The notes beneath the pieces were generated by a model, which saw only the letters and a list, made by a program, of their open reading frames with translations, made no database searches and was not told the DNA's origin. Of a stretch of 35,211 nucleotides of DNA, positions 23,323-31,847 are shown piece after piece. Positions within the stretch are counted from its first letter, which is position 1. Every line of letters starts with the position of its first letter. Source of the stretch: Oscillospiraceae bacterium (GTDB lineage: Bacteria; Bacillota; Clostridia; Oscillospirales; CAG-382); contig SVTM01000030.1 of assembly GCA_015063785.1 (NCBI GenBank), forward strand, positions 1 through 35,211, in the 5' to 3' direction. The position numbers and the translations under genes are program-made.

Positions 23323-24467
23323 CACTTTAGTTTTCGGTATTTCTTATATTTTGCCCTTGTTTGCAATATCTGTTGTTTGTTGTTTTCAGGGGGATTTTTA
23401 AAAAGCCTGACAATTCCCTTTTCGTTAAGGTTTTTTACCGTTATGGCGGCGATGGGAAAAAGAAATATCCCCCAAAAGCCTGCAAGTTTTGCTCCTGCAT
23501 ACACCGAAAAGAGTGTGAGTAGAGGATAAAGTCCGATGAAAGAGCCCAGAATTTTCGGCTCGGCAATCTGCCGCACTATCGCGATTATCGCGTAGAGTAT
23601 CAAAAGAGCCATCGCTGTTTTTGCGTTTCCAAACGCCCACTGTGCCAGCGACCACGGCAAAAGAACTATTCCGCATCCGATAAAGGGCAGGGCGTCGACA
23701 AAGGTTATCACAAGGGCAAGCACAAAGGCATAATCGCGGTTTATCAGCAAAAGTCCCGAAAAAAGCTCAAAAAAGGTAAGGGCAGAAAGAGCGAGGTATG
23801 CGCCGAGATATTTTGACGTGGTGCTGAAAAACTGAACTCTGCATGCCGAAAAGAAAACTTTTGCCCGATCGGGAAGCTGAAAAAGCAGAAAAGCTTTTAT
23901 TTTTTTCAGATCTGCCGAAAAATAGCAGGTGGCAATAACCGTTACTGCCGAGAAAATCAGAAAATTCGGCACGAAGGATATGATATCTGCAAGAATGCCT
24001 GAGGCAAAAGATGCAAGCTTTTCGGTGACCGACGACAAAAATGCCGCAAATCCGTCGGCGACGTATTTTGTCCCCTCAGAGGAAAAGGACAAAAAGCCCA
24101 GCTTTTCTTCTACCATATCCCCGATCTTTTCAAGATACGACGGAAGCGAATCGCGCAGGGCGCGAGCGTATTCCGAAAGCCCCGAAAGCTCTCTGACAAG
24201 CCGCGAAATCAAAATGTACGCCGAGGTAAAAAGTGCCGCATAAAAGGTCAGAACCACAAAAATATGCGCCGCCCATTTGGGAAAACGCGCTTTTTCAACA
24301 AGAAATTCGGCAGGCGGAGAAAGAAAGTGGGCACATACAGACGATATCAAAAAGGGTGAAAAAACCGATACTATAAGTTTTCCGTAGTTGGTTAAAATAT
24401 AGGAGATACCGATCAAAACCGCCGTTGCGAAAAAAACATACTCAGCTTTTTTAAGATTTGGCGTCAT
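23322..24467 (-). CDS. AI-2E family membrane protein, YtvI-like
   Basis: 381 residues with about eight hydrophobic segments. The C-terminal block (ITFVDALPFIGCGIVLLPWSLAQW and AEPKILGSFIGLYPLLTLFSVYAG) is that of the AI-2E superfamily, and closer in wording to the sporulation protein YtvI than to the family member at 887-2086. The role of YtvI is not well defined, and sporulation of this organism cannot be shown from the window. ATG 24467 has AAAGG eight bases upstream. The tail (QTRAKYKKYRKLK) is strongly basic and cytoplasmic. It is a single gene, divergent from hom. Confidence 0.82.
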   Translation of the reverse strand: MTPNLKKAEYVFFATAVLIGISYILTNYGKLIVSVFSPFLISSVCAHFLSPPAEFLVEKARFPKWAAHIFVVLTFYAALFTSAYILISRLVRELSGLSEYARALRDSLPSYLEKIGDMVEEKLGFLSFSSEGTKYVADGFAAFLSSVTEKLASFASGILADIISFVPNFLIFSAVTVIATCYFSADLKKIKAFLLFQLPDRAKVFFSACRVQFFSTTSKYLGAYLALSALTFFELFSGLLLINRDYAFVLALVITFVDALPFIGCGIVLLPWSLAQWAFGNAKTAMALLILYAIIAIVRQIAEPKILGSFIGLYPLLTLFSVYAGAKLAGFWGIFLFPIAAITVKNLNEKGIVRLFKNPPENNKQQILQTRAKYKKYRKLK

Positions 24468-24493
24468 AAAACAAACCTTTCATAAAATATATG

Positions 24494-24522
24494 TTGATTT
24501 TGATTTTATTTTGTGATACAAT
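24494..24522 (+). promoter_or_regulatory. sigma-A type promoter of hom
   Basis: TTGATT (24494-24499) and TACAAT (24517-24522) are 17 bases apart. They lie about 50 bases upstream of the hom start at 24573. Confidence 0.7.
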
Positions 24523-24572
24523 ATACAGTAAATAATTTTTCGAATGATTTTTTGTTCTGAAAGGAAAAGACT

Positions 24573-25757
24573 ATGATAAATATTGCAATTCTCGGATTTG
24601 GTGTTGTTGGCTCGGGCGTGGCAGAGGTTATCAAGGAGAACTCAGATTCTCTTTCCGAAAAGCTCTGCGGTCAGAAGCTTAACGTAAAATACATTCTTGA
24701 CAAGCGCTCTTTCCCCGACCATGAGCTGGGCGACAGAGTGACGATGGATTACGACATGATCGTAAACGACCCAGAGGTCGTTATGGTGGTCGAGACCATG
24801 GGCGGTTCGCACCCTGCATACGAATTTACAAAAAAAGCTCTTCTTGCAGGCAAGAACGTCGTCACCTCCAACAAGGAAGTTGTGGCAAATTTCGGCACAG
24901 AGCTTCTTGAGATCGCCCGCGAAAACAACGTGAACTATCTTTTCGAAGCATCGGTAGGCGGCGGTATTCCGATCATCCGTCCCATGTGGCAGTGCCTTGC
25001 GGCAAACAAGATCGAATCGGTCACAGGTATTCTCAACGGCACCACAAACTTCATCCTCACCAAGATGATCGAAGAAAACATGAGCTTTGACGAAGCTTTG
25101 AAGATCGCCCAGAGCCTTGGCTATGCCGAAGCAAACCCTGCGGCAGATGTTGAAGGTCTTGATACCTGCAGAAAGATCTGTATTCTCGCATCCCTTGCCT
25201 TTGGCAAGACCGTTTCTCCCGAAAACGTTCATTGCGAAGGCATCACAAACATCACTCTTTCCGACGTTGAAGCGGCAGAAAAACTTGGCTATTCCATCAA
25301 GCTTCTTGGAAAAGCACAGGCAACAGATGCAGGTACATACGTCATTACTTCTCCCTTCCTTGTGGGTTTTGACAATCCCATGGCAGGTGTGAACGACGTA
25401 TACAACGCCATCACTGTGTGCGGCAACGCCGTCGGTGACGTAATGTTCTATGGCAGAGGCGCAGGCAAGCTTCCCACGGCAAGTGCCGTTGTTGCCGATA
25501 TCGTTGATATCGCACGTGAGTGCAAGAAGGCAATAACATGGACTCTTTCGGATACAAACCCTGTTATTGATTACAAGAGCGCAAAGGTCAGATTTTTTGT
25601 ACGTACACCCGATGCATCGGCAAAGGATCTTTTCCCCGGATGTGTCTTCTGCGATACCGACGAGGGATATGCTTTCATCACCGATGAGCTTCCCGAAGCA
25701 AAGCTTTGCGAGATCCTTGCAAACATCCCCGTTCTTTCAAAGATCCGCGTACTCTGA
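24573..25757 (+). CDS. hom: homoserine dehydrogenase
   Basis: 394 residues. The NAD(P)-binding motif is GFGVVGSG at the N-terminus, followed by GGSHPAYEFTKKALLAGKNVVTSNKEVVA (catalytic-region Lys). The signature of the catalytic domain runs from EASVGGGIPIIRP through ILNGTTNFIL and YAEANPAADVEGLDTCRKICILASLAFG. It reduces aspartate semialdehyde to homoserine, the branch point to threonine and methionine. The protein is shorter than the usual 430 residues, with only a compact ACT-like C-terminus (about the last 75 residues). AAAGGA lies eight bases before the ATG, and it has its own promoter. thrB/thrC are not adjacent. Confidence 0.95.
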   Translation: MINIAILGFGVVGSGVAEVIKENSDSLSEKLCGQKLNVKYILDKRSFPDHELGDRVTMDYDMIVNDPEVVMVVETMGGSHPAYEFTKKALLAGKNVVTSNKEVVANFGTELLEIARENNVNYLFEASVGGGIPIIRPMWQCLAANKIESVTGILNGTTNFILTKMIEENMSFDEALKIAQSLGYAEANPAADVEGLDTCRKICILASLAFGKTVSPENVHCEGITNITLSDVEAAEKLGYSIKLLGKAQATDAGTYVITSPFLVGFDNPMAGVNDVYNAITVCGNAVGDVMFYGRGAGKLPTASAVVADIVDIARECKKAITWTLSDTNPVIDYKSAKVRFFVRTPDASAKDLFPGCVFCDTDEGYAFITDELPEAKLCEILANIPVLSKIRVL

Positions 25758-25829
25758 TCCTTAATATATTATTTTTCGTTTCGGTGAAATAATACCAAAA
25801 AATTGCGTTAGGAGGCAGAATAAGTCAGA

Positions 25830-26933
25830 ATGAGCAAAAAGAACCCTTGTTGCGAAAACAACGGCTGCGATAACAGCAAAGACAACAGAATAGGAACCGT
25901 CGGCGGTCAGGCAGTTCTTGAGGGAGTTATGATGAAGGCGGGTAACCGCATTGCCCTTTCGGTGCGCACAGTTGACGGCGATGTGATAACAGACGTTGAC
26001 GAGATGACACCGCCTGGCGAAAAATGTAAGATACTCAAATGGCCGCTTATCCGCGGTATCGTCAATTTTGTCACCATGATGAAGCTTTCGATGAAGACCC
26101 TTAACAAGTCGGTCGAAATGCTGGGCATCGAAGAGGAAGAACCCACAAAGTTCGAAAAATGGCTGGACAAGCACTTTGGCAAAAGTCTTGTTAACGTGGC
26201 AACCGCCATCGGCACTATCCTCGGCCTTGCCCTTGCGGTGTTTCTTTTCATGTTTCTTCCCACAGTCACTTCCACTGCCATTTTCGGCGAGGTTCAGGAG
26301 CAGTGGGGAATGAGAATACTGAAAAGCGTCTTTTCGGGCGTTTTCAGAATTGCCATTTTTCTTGCATATATCGGACTTGTGGCTCTTATTCCCGACATCA
26401 AGCGCACATTCCAGTATCACGGTGCCGAGCACAAATCTGTTTTTTGCCACGAAAAATACCTTGAGCTCAACGTTGAAAACGTGAAGGCTCAGTCGCGTTT
26501 TCACCCCAGATGCGGCACCAGCTTCCTTGTTGTTATGATGATACTCGGCATTTTTATCAACCTGTTTTTTGTAAACACCTCAGTTATCATCCAAACCTGC
26601 CTGAAGCTTGTCACTCTTCCCCTTGTTGTGGCGCTCGGATATGAGTTTATCCGCTTTGCCGGAAGACACGACAATATAGTCACCCGCATCCTTTCGGCAC
26701 CCGGACTTTGGATACAGCGTCTTACCACAAAAGAGCCGACCGACGACCAGATTGAGGTTGCCATTCAGTCGCTTAAGGCGGCGCTTCCCGAGACTTACCC
26801 AGAAATAGTCGAGGTGCTCGAAGCACAGAAGGCAAGGGAAGAAGCAGAAAAGACGGCAGATGCCGAGCAGGAAGAAACCGAAGCCGGCACAGAAAACGCC
26901 CAAGAAAACAGCGGAGAGAACGAAAAAGAATGA
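25830..26933 (+). CDS. yqhQ: DUF1385 family membrane protein (YqhQ)
   Basis: 367 residues of the DUF1385/YqhQ family. The opening GGQAVLEGVMMKAGN and the central YHGAEHKSVFCHEKY and HPRCGTSFLVVMMILG motifs are diagnostic. His and Cys residues in these motifs suggest metal binding. There are four or five membrane segments in the middle and an acidic C-terminal tail rich in Glu (about residues 325-367). The function is not established. The AGGAGG at 25810-25815 is 14 bases from the only ATG, an unusually long spacing; an in-frame TAA at 25821 excludes an earlier start. Its position before prmC is conserved in Bacillota (near rpmE and prfA). The stop overlaps the prmC start. Confidence 0.92.
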   Translation: MSKKNPCCENNGCDNSKDNRIGTVGGQAVLEGVMMKAGNRIALSVRTVDGDVITDVDEMTPPGEKCKILKWPLIRGIVNFVTMMKLSMKTLNKSVEMLGIEEEEPTKFEKWLDKHFGKSLVNVATAIGTILGLALAVFLFMFLPTVTSTAIFGEVQEQWGMRILKSVFSGVFRIAIFLAYIGLVALIPDIKRTFQYHGAEHKSVFCHEKYLELNVENVKAQSRFHPRCGTSFLVVMMILGIFINLFFVNTSVIIQTCLKLVTLPLVVALGYEFIRFAGRHDNIVTRILSAPGLWIQRLTTKEPTDDQIEVAIQSLKAALPETYPEIVEVLEAQKAREEAEKTADAEQEETEAGTENAQENSGENEKE

Positions 26934-27772
26934 CATTTGAAGAATTCAGAAATTCTTCCGCCGAAAAAATATACGAAAACTGTCCCACAGAGCAAAAAGA
27001 CCGTGGGACAGCGTTTTTTCAGGCGGATTGTTTGATAAAGCATTTTTCGGAAAAAGAATATATGCTTTGCGCAAAGGAAGAAATCCCCAAAATGCTTGAA
27101 GAAAAACTGTTTTGCGCCCTTGAAAGAAAGCTTTCGGGTGAACCATTGCAGTATATTTTGGGCGAATGGGAGTTTTACGGTTTGCGGATGTTTTGCGGCA
27201 AAGGATGCCTCATTCCGCGCCCCGAAACCGAATTTCTTGTTGAATATATGGTAAAAAATCTGCCGAAAAACGCAAGATTTCTCGACCTTTGCACCGGAAG
27301 CGGATGTATATCTGTTGCGGTGCTGAAAAAACGCCCCGACGCGACCTGCGTTGCGGTGGATATTTCGGAAGAAGCTCTTTTTTACGCAAGAAAAAATGCA
27401 GAATATCATAAGATCACAGACAGAATGGATATTGTTTGTGCTGATCTTTGCAGCTATCTTCCCACGGGAGATTTTGATATCATCGCCTCAAATCCACCGT
27501 ACATAAGATCGTGCGACATGAAAGCTCTGTCTGAAGAAGTGCTGTGCGAACCGCATATTGCCCTTGACGGCGGCGATGACGGGTTGTTTTTCTATCGCAC
27601 CATAACAGAGCGCTTTTCCCCGTTTCTTTCACGGAAAGGCTTGTTTGCCTTTGAGGCAGGATATGACACAGCTCAGGGGATAAAGGAAATACTTTCTTCA
27701 TCGGGACTTTCTGTGGACAGTATATACGATTATTCCAAAATTGAAAGAGTAATAATAGGAAAGAAAAACTGA
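26930..27772 (+). CDS. prmC: peptide chain release factor N5-glutamine methyltransferase PrmC
   Basis: 280 residues. The N-terminal helical domain leads to GEPLQYILGEWEFYG and IPRPETEFLVE. The SAM-binding motif is DLCTGSG (119-125) and the catalytic NPPY is at 188-191. PrmC methylates the Gln of the GGQ motif in release factors RF1 and RF2, raising termination efficiency. The ATG overlaps the yqhQ stop (ATGA). prfA, the usual next or previous gene, is not here; a pentapeptide-repeat gene follows one base after the stop. Confidence 0.95.
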   Translation: MTFEEFRNSSAEKIYENCPTEQKDRGTAFFQADCLIKHFSEKEYMLCAKEEIPKMLEEKLFCALERKLSGEPLQYILGEWEFYGLRMFCGKGCLIPRPETEFLVEYMVKNLPKNARFLDLCTGSGCISVAVLKKRPDATCVAVDISEEALFYARKNAEYHKITDRMDIVCADLCSYLPTGDFDIIASNPPYIRSCDMKALSEEVLCEPHIALDGGDDGLFFYRTITERFSPFLSRKGLFAFEAGYDTAQGIKEILSSSGLSVDSIYDYSKIERVIIGKKN

Positions 27773-27773
27773 T

Positions 27774-28412
27774 ATGCAAAAATCTAATGAAATAAAATAT
27801 ACTCTCGATGCCGATTTCGAAGGCTCGATGTCAAGAGCCATTGACACCGAAGAGGTGTACCGACGGATGTCGGTGGAAAACGCTGCGTTTTTTGGTGATG
27901 CTGCAGGGGTTGCTTTTTCCGAGGATGCTTTTTTCTACTGTCGGTTTGAAAATGCAGTTTTCACCAACTGTTCGTTTGATAAATGCCGATTTGTTTCGTG
28001 TGATCTTTCGGGATGCGATCTTGAGGATGCGTATTTTAACGGCTGTGTTTTCGAAAATTGCAAAGGTGTGGGCACCTCATTTTGCTCAGGAGTTTTGTAC
28101 GATTGCTCGTTTTTCGGCTGTAATTTATCTTTTTCCAATTATACCAAGGCAAAGCTTGAGGATGTAGAGTTTGAAAACTGCCGTTTTGCTGAAGCTTCGC
28201 TTTCGGAATGTAAGGTGAAAAGGATGAAAATTTCCGATTGCGATCTGCGTGGATGCACATTTTTCCGCACGCCCCTTGCAGGAGTAGACCTGTGCGACAG
28301 CGAGCTTTCAGGAATAATACTTTCGGACAATCTTTCCGAGCTTCGCGGTGCCGTTATCAGCTCCGAGCAGGCTGAAATGGTGGCAAAAATGCTGGGAATA
28401 AAAGTAAAATAA
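27774..28412 (+). CDS. pentapeptide-repeat protein
   Basis: 212 residues. From about residue 44 to 175 it is built of pentapeptide repeats with Phe or Leu at the central position and frequent Cys or Ala before it (for example FENAVFTNCSFDKCRFVSCD), which should fold as a right-handed quadrilateral beta-helix. The C-terminal segment ISSEQAEMVAKMLGI resembles the capping end of Qnr/McbG-like and YjcF-like members. Some relatives mimic DNA and protect gyrase, but this is not implied by sequence alone. At least 14 Cys residues make it notably cysteine-rich, suggesting a cytoplasmic location. The ATG is one base after the prmC stop, with AGGAAAG upstream, and a strong terminator follows. Confidence 0.88.
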   Translation: MQKSNEIKYTLDADFEGSMSRAIDTEEVYRRMSVENAAFFGDAAGVAFSEDAFFYCRFENAVFTNCSFDKCRFVSCDLSGCDLEDAYFNGCVFENCKGVGTSFCSGVLYDCSFFGCNLSFSNYTKAKLEDVEFENCRFAEASLSECKVKRMKISDCDLRGCTFFRTPLAGVDLCDSELSGIILSDNLSELRGAVISSEQAEMVAKMLGIKVK

Positions 28413-28415
28413 ATA

Positions 28416-28448
28416 AAAAATCTGTCAGGAAAAACCTGACAGATTTTT
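28416..28448. terminator. bidirectional intrinsic terminator
   Basis: AAAAATCTGTCAGG (28416-28429) pairs with CCTGACAGATTTTT (28435-28448) around AAAAA. It ends the hom-side operon and the minus-strand GH99-like operon that finishes at 28468. Confidence 0.93.
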
Positions 28449-28467
28449 GCTTTATGCGCAAGTGTCG

Positions 28468-29697
28468 TTATTTCATCTTTTTCAGATTGAATTTTTTCTC
28501 GCATACTTCCGAAAGGTCGGGTTCGCCCCAGCTCTTGTTGAAATCCGAAAGCCCGATATCCTGCGGAGTTCTGTAATCGGGGAGATTGTCGCGCTCGGTC
28601 AGCTCCTCGCGGATTGCCTGCAAGTATTTGAAACCGAATTCATGGGAGGGAGAAACGTAGTGTCCCTCATCCCATTCATTCCAGTTGTCGATGGAGATGA
28701 ATTTTTTGCCCCAGGCACCGTCCGGAAGTTTGTCGGTAAGCTCTTTTGTGCGTTTTATAATTTCTCTGAACGATTCGGGAGTTGCATACCAACGCTTTTC
28801 TTTGTAAAAATGATAGCCCTGATCTATCCATTTTTGCGAAAATCTCGGAGTTGAATCTCTGAAGCAGGTAACAGTGGGAGTGAAGGTGTTGGGATCGGCG
28901 TCAAGCTCTTTTTCTGTTGCTTTTATCTGACCGTCGATTATTTCCTCCTGGGAGGGAAAATCTGCTTGCGCATCGTAGCGGTTTGAATATCCGAAGCAAA
29001 AATCATATCCGCAGGCAAGATTTTCTTCATGAACCTGTGTCATATTTACATTTTCGTATCTGTACATTGTTGTGCAGTAGGCAAAAATCATACCGTCAAA
29101 GCCTTGAGTTTTTGCATATTCGCGACAAGCGTCAAAAACTCTTTTTTGATGTTCGGGACTGTCAAAGGAGTTTCTCAATCTTTGAGGGAAGAAAACAAAA
29201 AGTACGGGCTTATTGTCGATCTTAAGATAGTTTTCACGCTTAAAATAAGTTTGTGTCCAGAAAGGCATCAGATTTTCAAGCAGATCTTTTTCGTCGGTGT
29301 TTCCCCAACGTGGAAGGTTTTCAAGCATGATAGCAAAATTTATGTGCTTTTGAAATTTTGCATTGAACATTGCTTCATGAATGCCGTGGCCGCAACGAAG
29401 AGCCTCATAGGTCACGGGTTTTCCGACAAATTCAGGCTTTCTGTACCAGCAGTAGATGAAACAGTTGATACCGTGTTCGGACGCCCACTTTATCTCCCAA
29501 TCGCACACCTCGGGATTTTCTTCGTCATAATATCCCATGAGAGGGGTACGTTCGGGAAAATCGTGAAGATCGTCGAACCCGTCGTGAAGACCTGCGGCAC
29601 CTTTTTTCCAGGCGGCATAGTAATGCGCCGCAACGATTCTGTCGCTTTTGGCAGGTTTTGGCTCGGGTATGTAATCTTCAAGTTTAATATTATACAT
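28468..29697 (-). CDS. GH99-like (WbsX-type) glycoside hydrolase, paralogue B
   Basis: 409 residues, no signal peptide. The fold is that of the GH99/WbsX-like group: an N-terminal AAHYYAAWKKG strand, YYDEENPEVCDWEIKWASEHGINCFIYCWYR, and a late motif DNWNEWDEGHY. The two Glu residues of that motif, Glu341 and Glu344, have the spacing of the catalytic pair in bacterial GH99 endo-mannosidases. Known GH99 enzymes cut alpha-1,2-mannosidic bonds; WbsX-like relatives act on other surface glycans. The protein is a paralogue of the upstream gene at 29713-30918: N- and C-terminal thirds are nearly identical and the middle is divergent. AAAGG is nine bases before the ATG, and only 15 bases separate the two genes. 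Confidence 0.83.
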   Translation of the reverse strand: MYNIKLEDYIPEPKPAKSDRIVAAHYYAAWKKGAAGLHDGFDDLHDFPERTPLMGYYDEENPEVCDWEIKWASEHGINCFIYCWYRKPEFVGKPVTYEALRCGHGIHEAMFNAKFQKHINFAIMLENLPRWGNTDEKDLLENLMPFWTQTYFKRENYLKIDNKPVLFVFFPQRLRNSFDSPEHQKRVFDACREYAKTQGFDGMIFAYCTTMYRYENVNMTQVHEENLACGYDFCFGYSNRYDAQADFPSQEEIIDGQIKATEKELDADPNTFTPTVTCFRDSTPRFSQKWIDQGYHFYKEKRWYATPESFREIIKRTKELTDKLPDGAWGKKFISIDNWNEWDEGHYVSPSHEFGFKYLQAIREELTERDNLPDYRTPQDIGLSDFNKSWGEPDLSEVCEKKFNLKKMK

Positions 29698-29712
29698 ATT
29701 GGTTAGCCTTTC

Positions 29713-30918
29713 TTATTTGAGACCGAATTTCTTCTTGCAGATTTCCGAAAGGTCGGGTTCGCCCCAGCTCTTGTTGAAATCCGAAAGACCTATCTCCTGG
29801 GGAGTTCTGTAATCGGGGAGATTGTCGCGCTCGGTCAGTTCTTCTCTTATTGCCTGCAAGAATTTGAATCCGTACTTGTGGGAGGGTGCAACAAAGTGTC
29901 CTTCGTCCCATTCGTTCCAGTTGTCGATCATGATGAGTTTTCTGCCGATAGAGTCTTTAGGCATCGATTCAGCAAGCTTTTTGCAGTCGCGAAGCACGCC
30001 TCTGTAGCCCTCGGGCGAAAGATACCATTTGTTTGGACCGTAGTCGATAACGCCCTTCATCGAAGTAAGTCTTGGTTCGGGATCCCAGAAGCAGGATGCA
30101 GTGGTGTTGAAAAAAGAGGGGTCAAAGTCAACGCGCTTTTTCTGGATCTCGTACTGCTTTTTGATGACCTTTTCGTCGGTGTCACATTCGGTGCCGTTAA
30201 GAAACCAGCAGTAAGCAAAGTTGAAGTCATATCCGCGAGCTTTGTAATCAGCGATCGCTTTGTCGATATTCTTCGACTCGGAATCAATATATGCAATGCC
30301 GATGTAAAGTCCGTCAAAACCGCACTTTTTGCAGTATTCGCGGGCGGCGTCAAAGGCTCTTTTCTGATCGGCGGGTGTTGCAAAAGCGTTGGCTATCTGA
30401 TCCTGGGTGTCATATACGAAAAGCACCGGCTTGTTGTCGATGACAAGATAGTTTTCGCGCTTGAAATAGTTTTCCATCCAGAAAGGAAGAAGGTTTTCGA
30501 CAAGGTCTTTTTCGTCGGTTCCACCCCAGCGTTCCTGTGCCTCGTACATAATGGCAAAGTTCATCAGCTGCTGATATTTTGAATGGAAAAACGCATCGTG
30601 CAAAGCGTGGGCGCAGCGCAAAGAATCAACAGTCACGGGTTTGCCCATATTTTCGCGGCGTCTGTACCAGCAATGAATAAAGCAGTTGATGCCGTGCTCG
30701 ATTGCCCATTTGATCTCCCAATCGGCAACTTCGGGGTTTTCTTCGTCATAATAACCCATAAGGGGGGTGCGCTCGGGATATTCGTGCAGATCGTCAAAAG
30801 CGTTGTGAAGTCCCGCAGAGCCCTTTTTCCACGCGGCATAATAATGCGCCGCAACAACGTATTTTGAGGTGACGGGCTTGGGCTCGGGAACGTAATCTGT
30901 CAGCTTGATATTGTACAT
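29713..30918 (-). CDS. GH99-like (WbsX-type) glycoside hydrolase, paralogue A
   Basis: 401 residues, cytoplasmic by lack of a signal peptide. It shares with its neighbour the AAHYYAAWKKG start, the DWEIKWAIEHGINCFIHCWYR strand and the DNWNEWDEGHF motif with Glu336 and Glu339, the presumed catalytic pair. The central part (about residues 170-310) differs strongly from paralogue B, which could mean a different substrate subsite. AAAGGAGA lies seven to eight bases upstream of the ATG. A promoter (TTTACA-17-TATAAT) precedes it and faces away from the SGNH/GH43/GH32-like operon, so both arms form one divergent locus. Confidence 0.83.
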   Translation of the reverse strand: MYNIKLTDYVPEPKPVTSKYVVAAHYYAAWKKGSAGLHNAFDDLHEYPERTPLMGYYDEENPEVADWEIKWAIEHGINCFIHCWYRRRENMGKPVTVDSLRCAHALHDAFFHSKYQQLMNFAIMYEAQERWGGTDEKDLVENLLPFWMENYFKRENYLVIDNKPVLFVYDTQDQIANAFATPADQKRAFDAAREYCKKCGFDGLYIGIAYIDSESKNIDKAIADYKARGYDFNFAYCWFLNGTECDTDEKVIKKQYEIQKKRVDFDPSFFNTTASCFWDPEPRLTSMKGVIDYGPNKWYLSPEGYRGVLRDCKKLAESMPKDSIGRKLIMIDNWNEWDEGHFVAPSHKYGFKFLQAIREELTERDNLPDYRTPQEIGLSDFNKSWGEPDLSEICKKKFGLK

Positions 30919-30959
30919 ATTGCTTCTCCTTTTTTTGAAAAGTCGTGCTGTATGTTTTT

Positions 30960-30988
30960 ATTATAACGCTGTTCAGGCTTGCTGTAAA
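30960..30988 (-). promoter_or_regulatory. promoter of the GH99-like gene pair
   Basis: On the minus strand TTTACA (30988-30983) and TATAAT (30965-30960) are 17 bases apart, about 40 bases upstream of the ATG at 30918. Confidence 0.75.
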
Positions 30989-31048
30989 GAGAGAATTTGT
31001 CCAAAATTAGCATTTTTTGACCACGAGATAAGAAGCCTGTGCTGCGCA

Positions 31049-31062
31049 TTATTGTGCAATAA
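31049..31062. promoter_or_regulatory. inverted repeat, candidate operator of the divergent glycan locus
   Basis: TTATTG-TG-CAATAA is a perfect 6+6 dyad between the two divergent promoters, 18 bases upstream of the plus-strand -35 box. The overlapping TGCGCA-TTAT-TGTGCA (31043-31058) is a second, imperfect symmetry. A LacI- or GntR-type site is plausible, but no regulator gene is nearby. Confidence 0.35.
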
Positions 31063-31080
31063 AATAAATATATTTTCCCA

Positions 31081-31108
31081 TTGACAAATTTTCCCTTTTT
31101 CTTATAAT
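31081..31108 (+). promoter_or_regulatory. promoter of the SGNH-GH43-GH32-like operon
   Basis: TTGACA (31081-31086) and TATAAT (31103-31108) match consensus with a 16-base spacer. The start would be near 31115, about 37 bases before the ATG at 31152. Confidence 0.82.
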
Positions 31109-31151
31109 AAAATCAGGTATTTAATAACAGAAAAATCAAAAGGGGAGCATT

Positions 31152-31799
31152 ATGAATCACACCTTTTCTCATATAAAAATGAACGCCATCGGCGACTCGA
31201 TAACCCGTGGAACTTACACTGCGCAGGGCGAAAGTTTTCCTGCATCTCTTGCCGAAAAACCGTGGTGTTCGGTGGTCGGTGAAAAGATGGGCTTTGAAAG
31301 TGTGGAAAACTACGGCATCAACGGCACATCGATAAGCTCCACCTCGCCTGTCAACACCGAGAATGCTTTTTCGCTTCGCTTTGACAAGATGCGAGACGAT
31401 GCAGACCTTGTCGTTGTCGCAGGTGGAACGAACGATTTCGGAACCAACGTAAAGCTTGGCTCGGCGAATGACACACACGACGTTTCCTTCTGCGGTGGAT
31501 TGCATGTTCTTTGCAAGGGACTGAAAGAAAAATACCCGTCGGCAAAAGTGGTTTTTATCCAGCCCATATATCGTAGCGACAAAGAGATAAACGATAACCA
31601 AAATACTCTGTCTCAATACCGTCAGGCAATAAAAGAGATAGCTCACGATATATACGGATTTTTTGTTATCGACACCGATATTCCCGAATTTTGCGAAAGA
31701 GCGCAAGAGCTTTTTCCTGACGGAGTACATCCCACCCCCGAAGGGCATCAGATCTACGGAGAATATATTGCGCAAAAGATTGCGGCAATATTACAATAA
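31152..31799 (+). CDS. SGNH/GDSL-type hydrolase (probable carbohydrate esterase)
   Basis: 215 residues, no signal peptide. Block I is AIGDSIT with the nucleophile Ser16, the Gly block is NYGINGTS, the Asn block is AGGTNDFG, and the Asp190/His193 pair is in DGVHPTPEGH. This is the complete SGNH set. Relatives in glycan loci remove acetyl or other ester groups from sugars. GGGGAG lies four bases before the ATG. It is the first gene of the plus arm, followed after 48 bases by the GH43 gene. Confidence 0.9.
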   Translation: MNHTFSHIKMNAIGDSITRGTYTAQGESFPASLAEKPWCSVVGEKMGFESVENYGINGTSISSTSPVNTENAFSLRFDKMRDDADLVVVAGGTNDFGTNVKLGSANDTHDVSFCGGLHVLCKGLKEKYPSAKVVFIQPIYRSDKEINDNQNTLSQYRQAIKEIAHDIYGFFVIDTDIPEFCERAQELFPDGVHPTPEGHQIYGEYIAQKIAAILQ

Positions 31800-31847
31800 A
31801 CCTTCAGTATAATCTGATAAAAATACAAAAGAAAGGCTTTTGGAACC

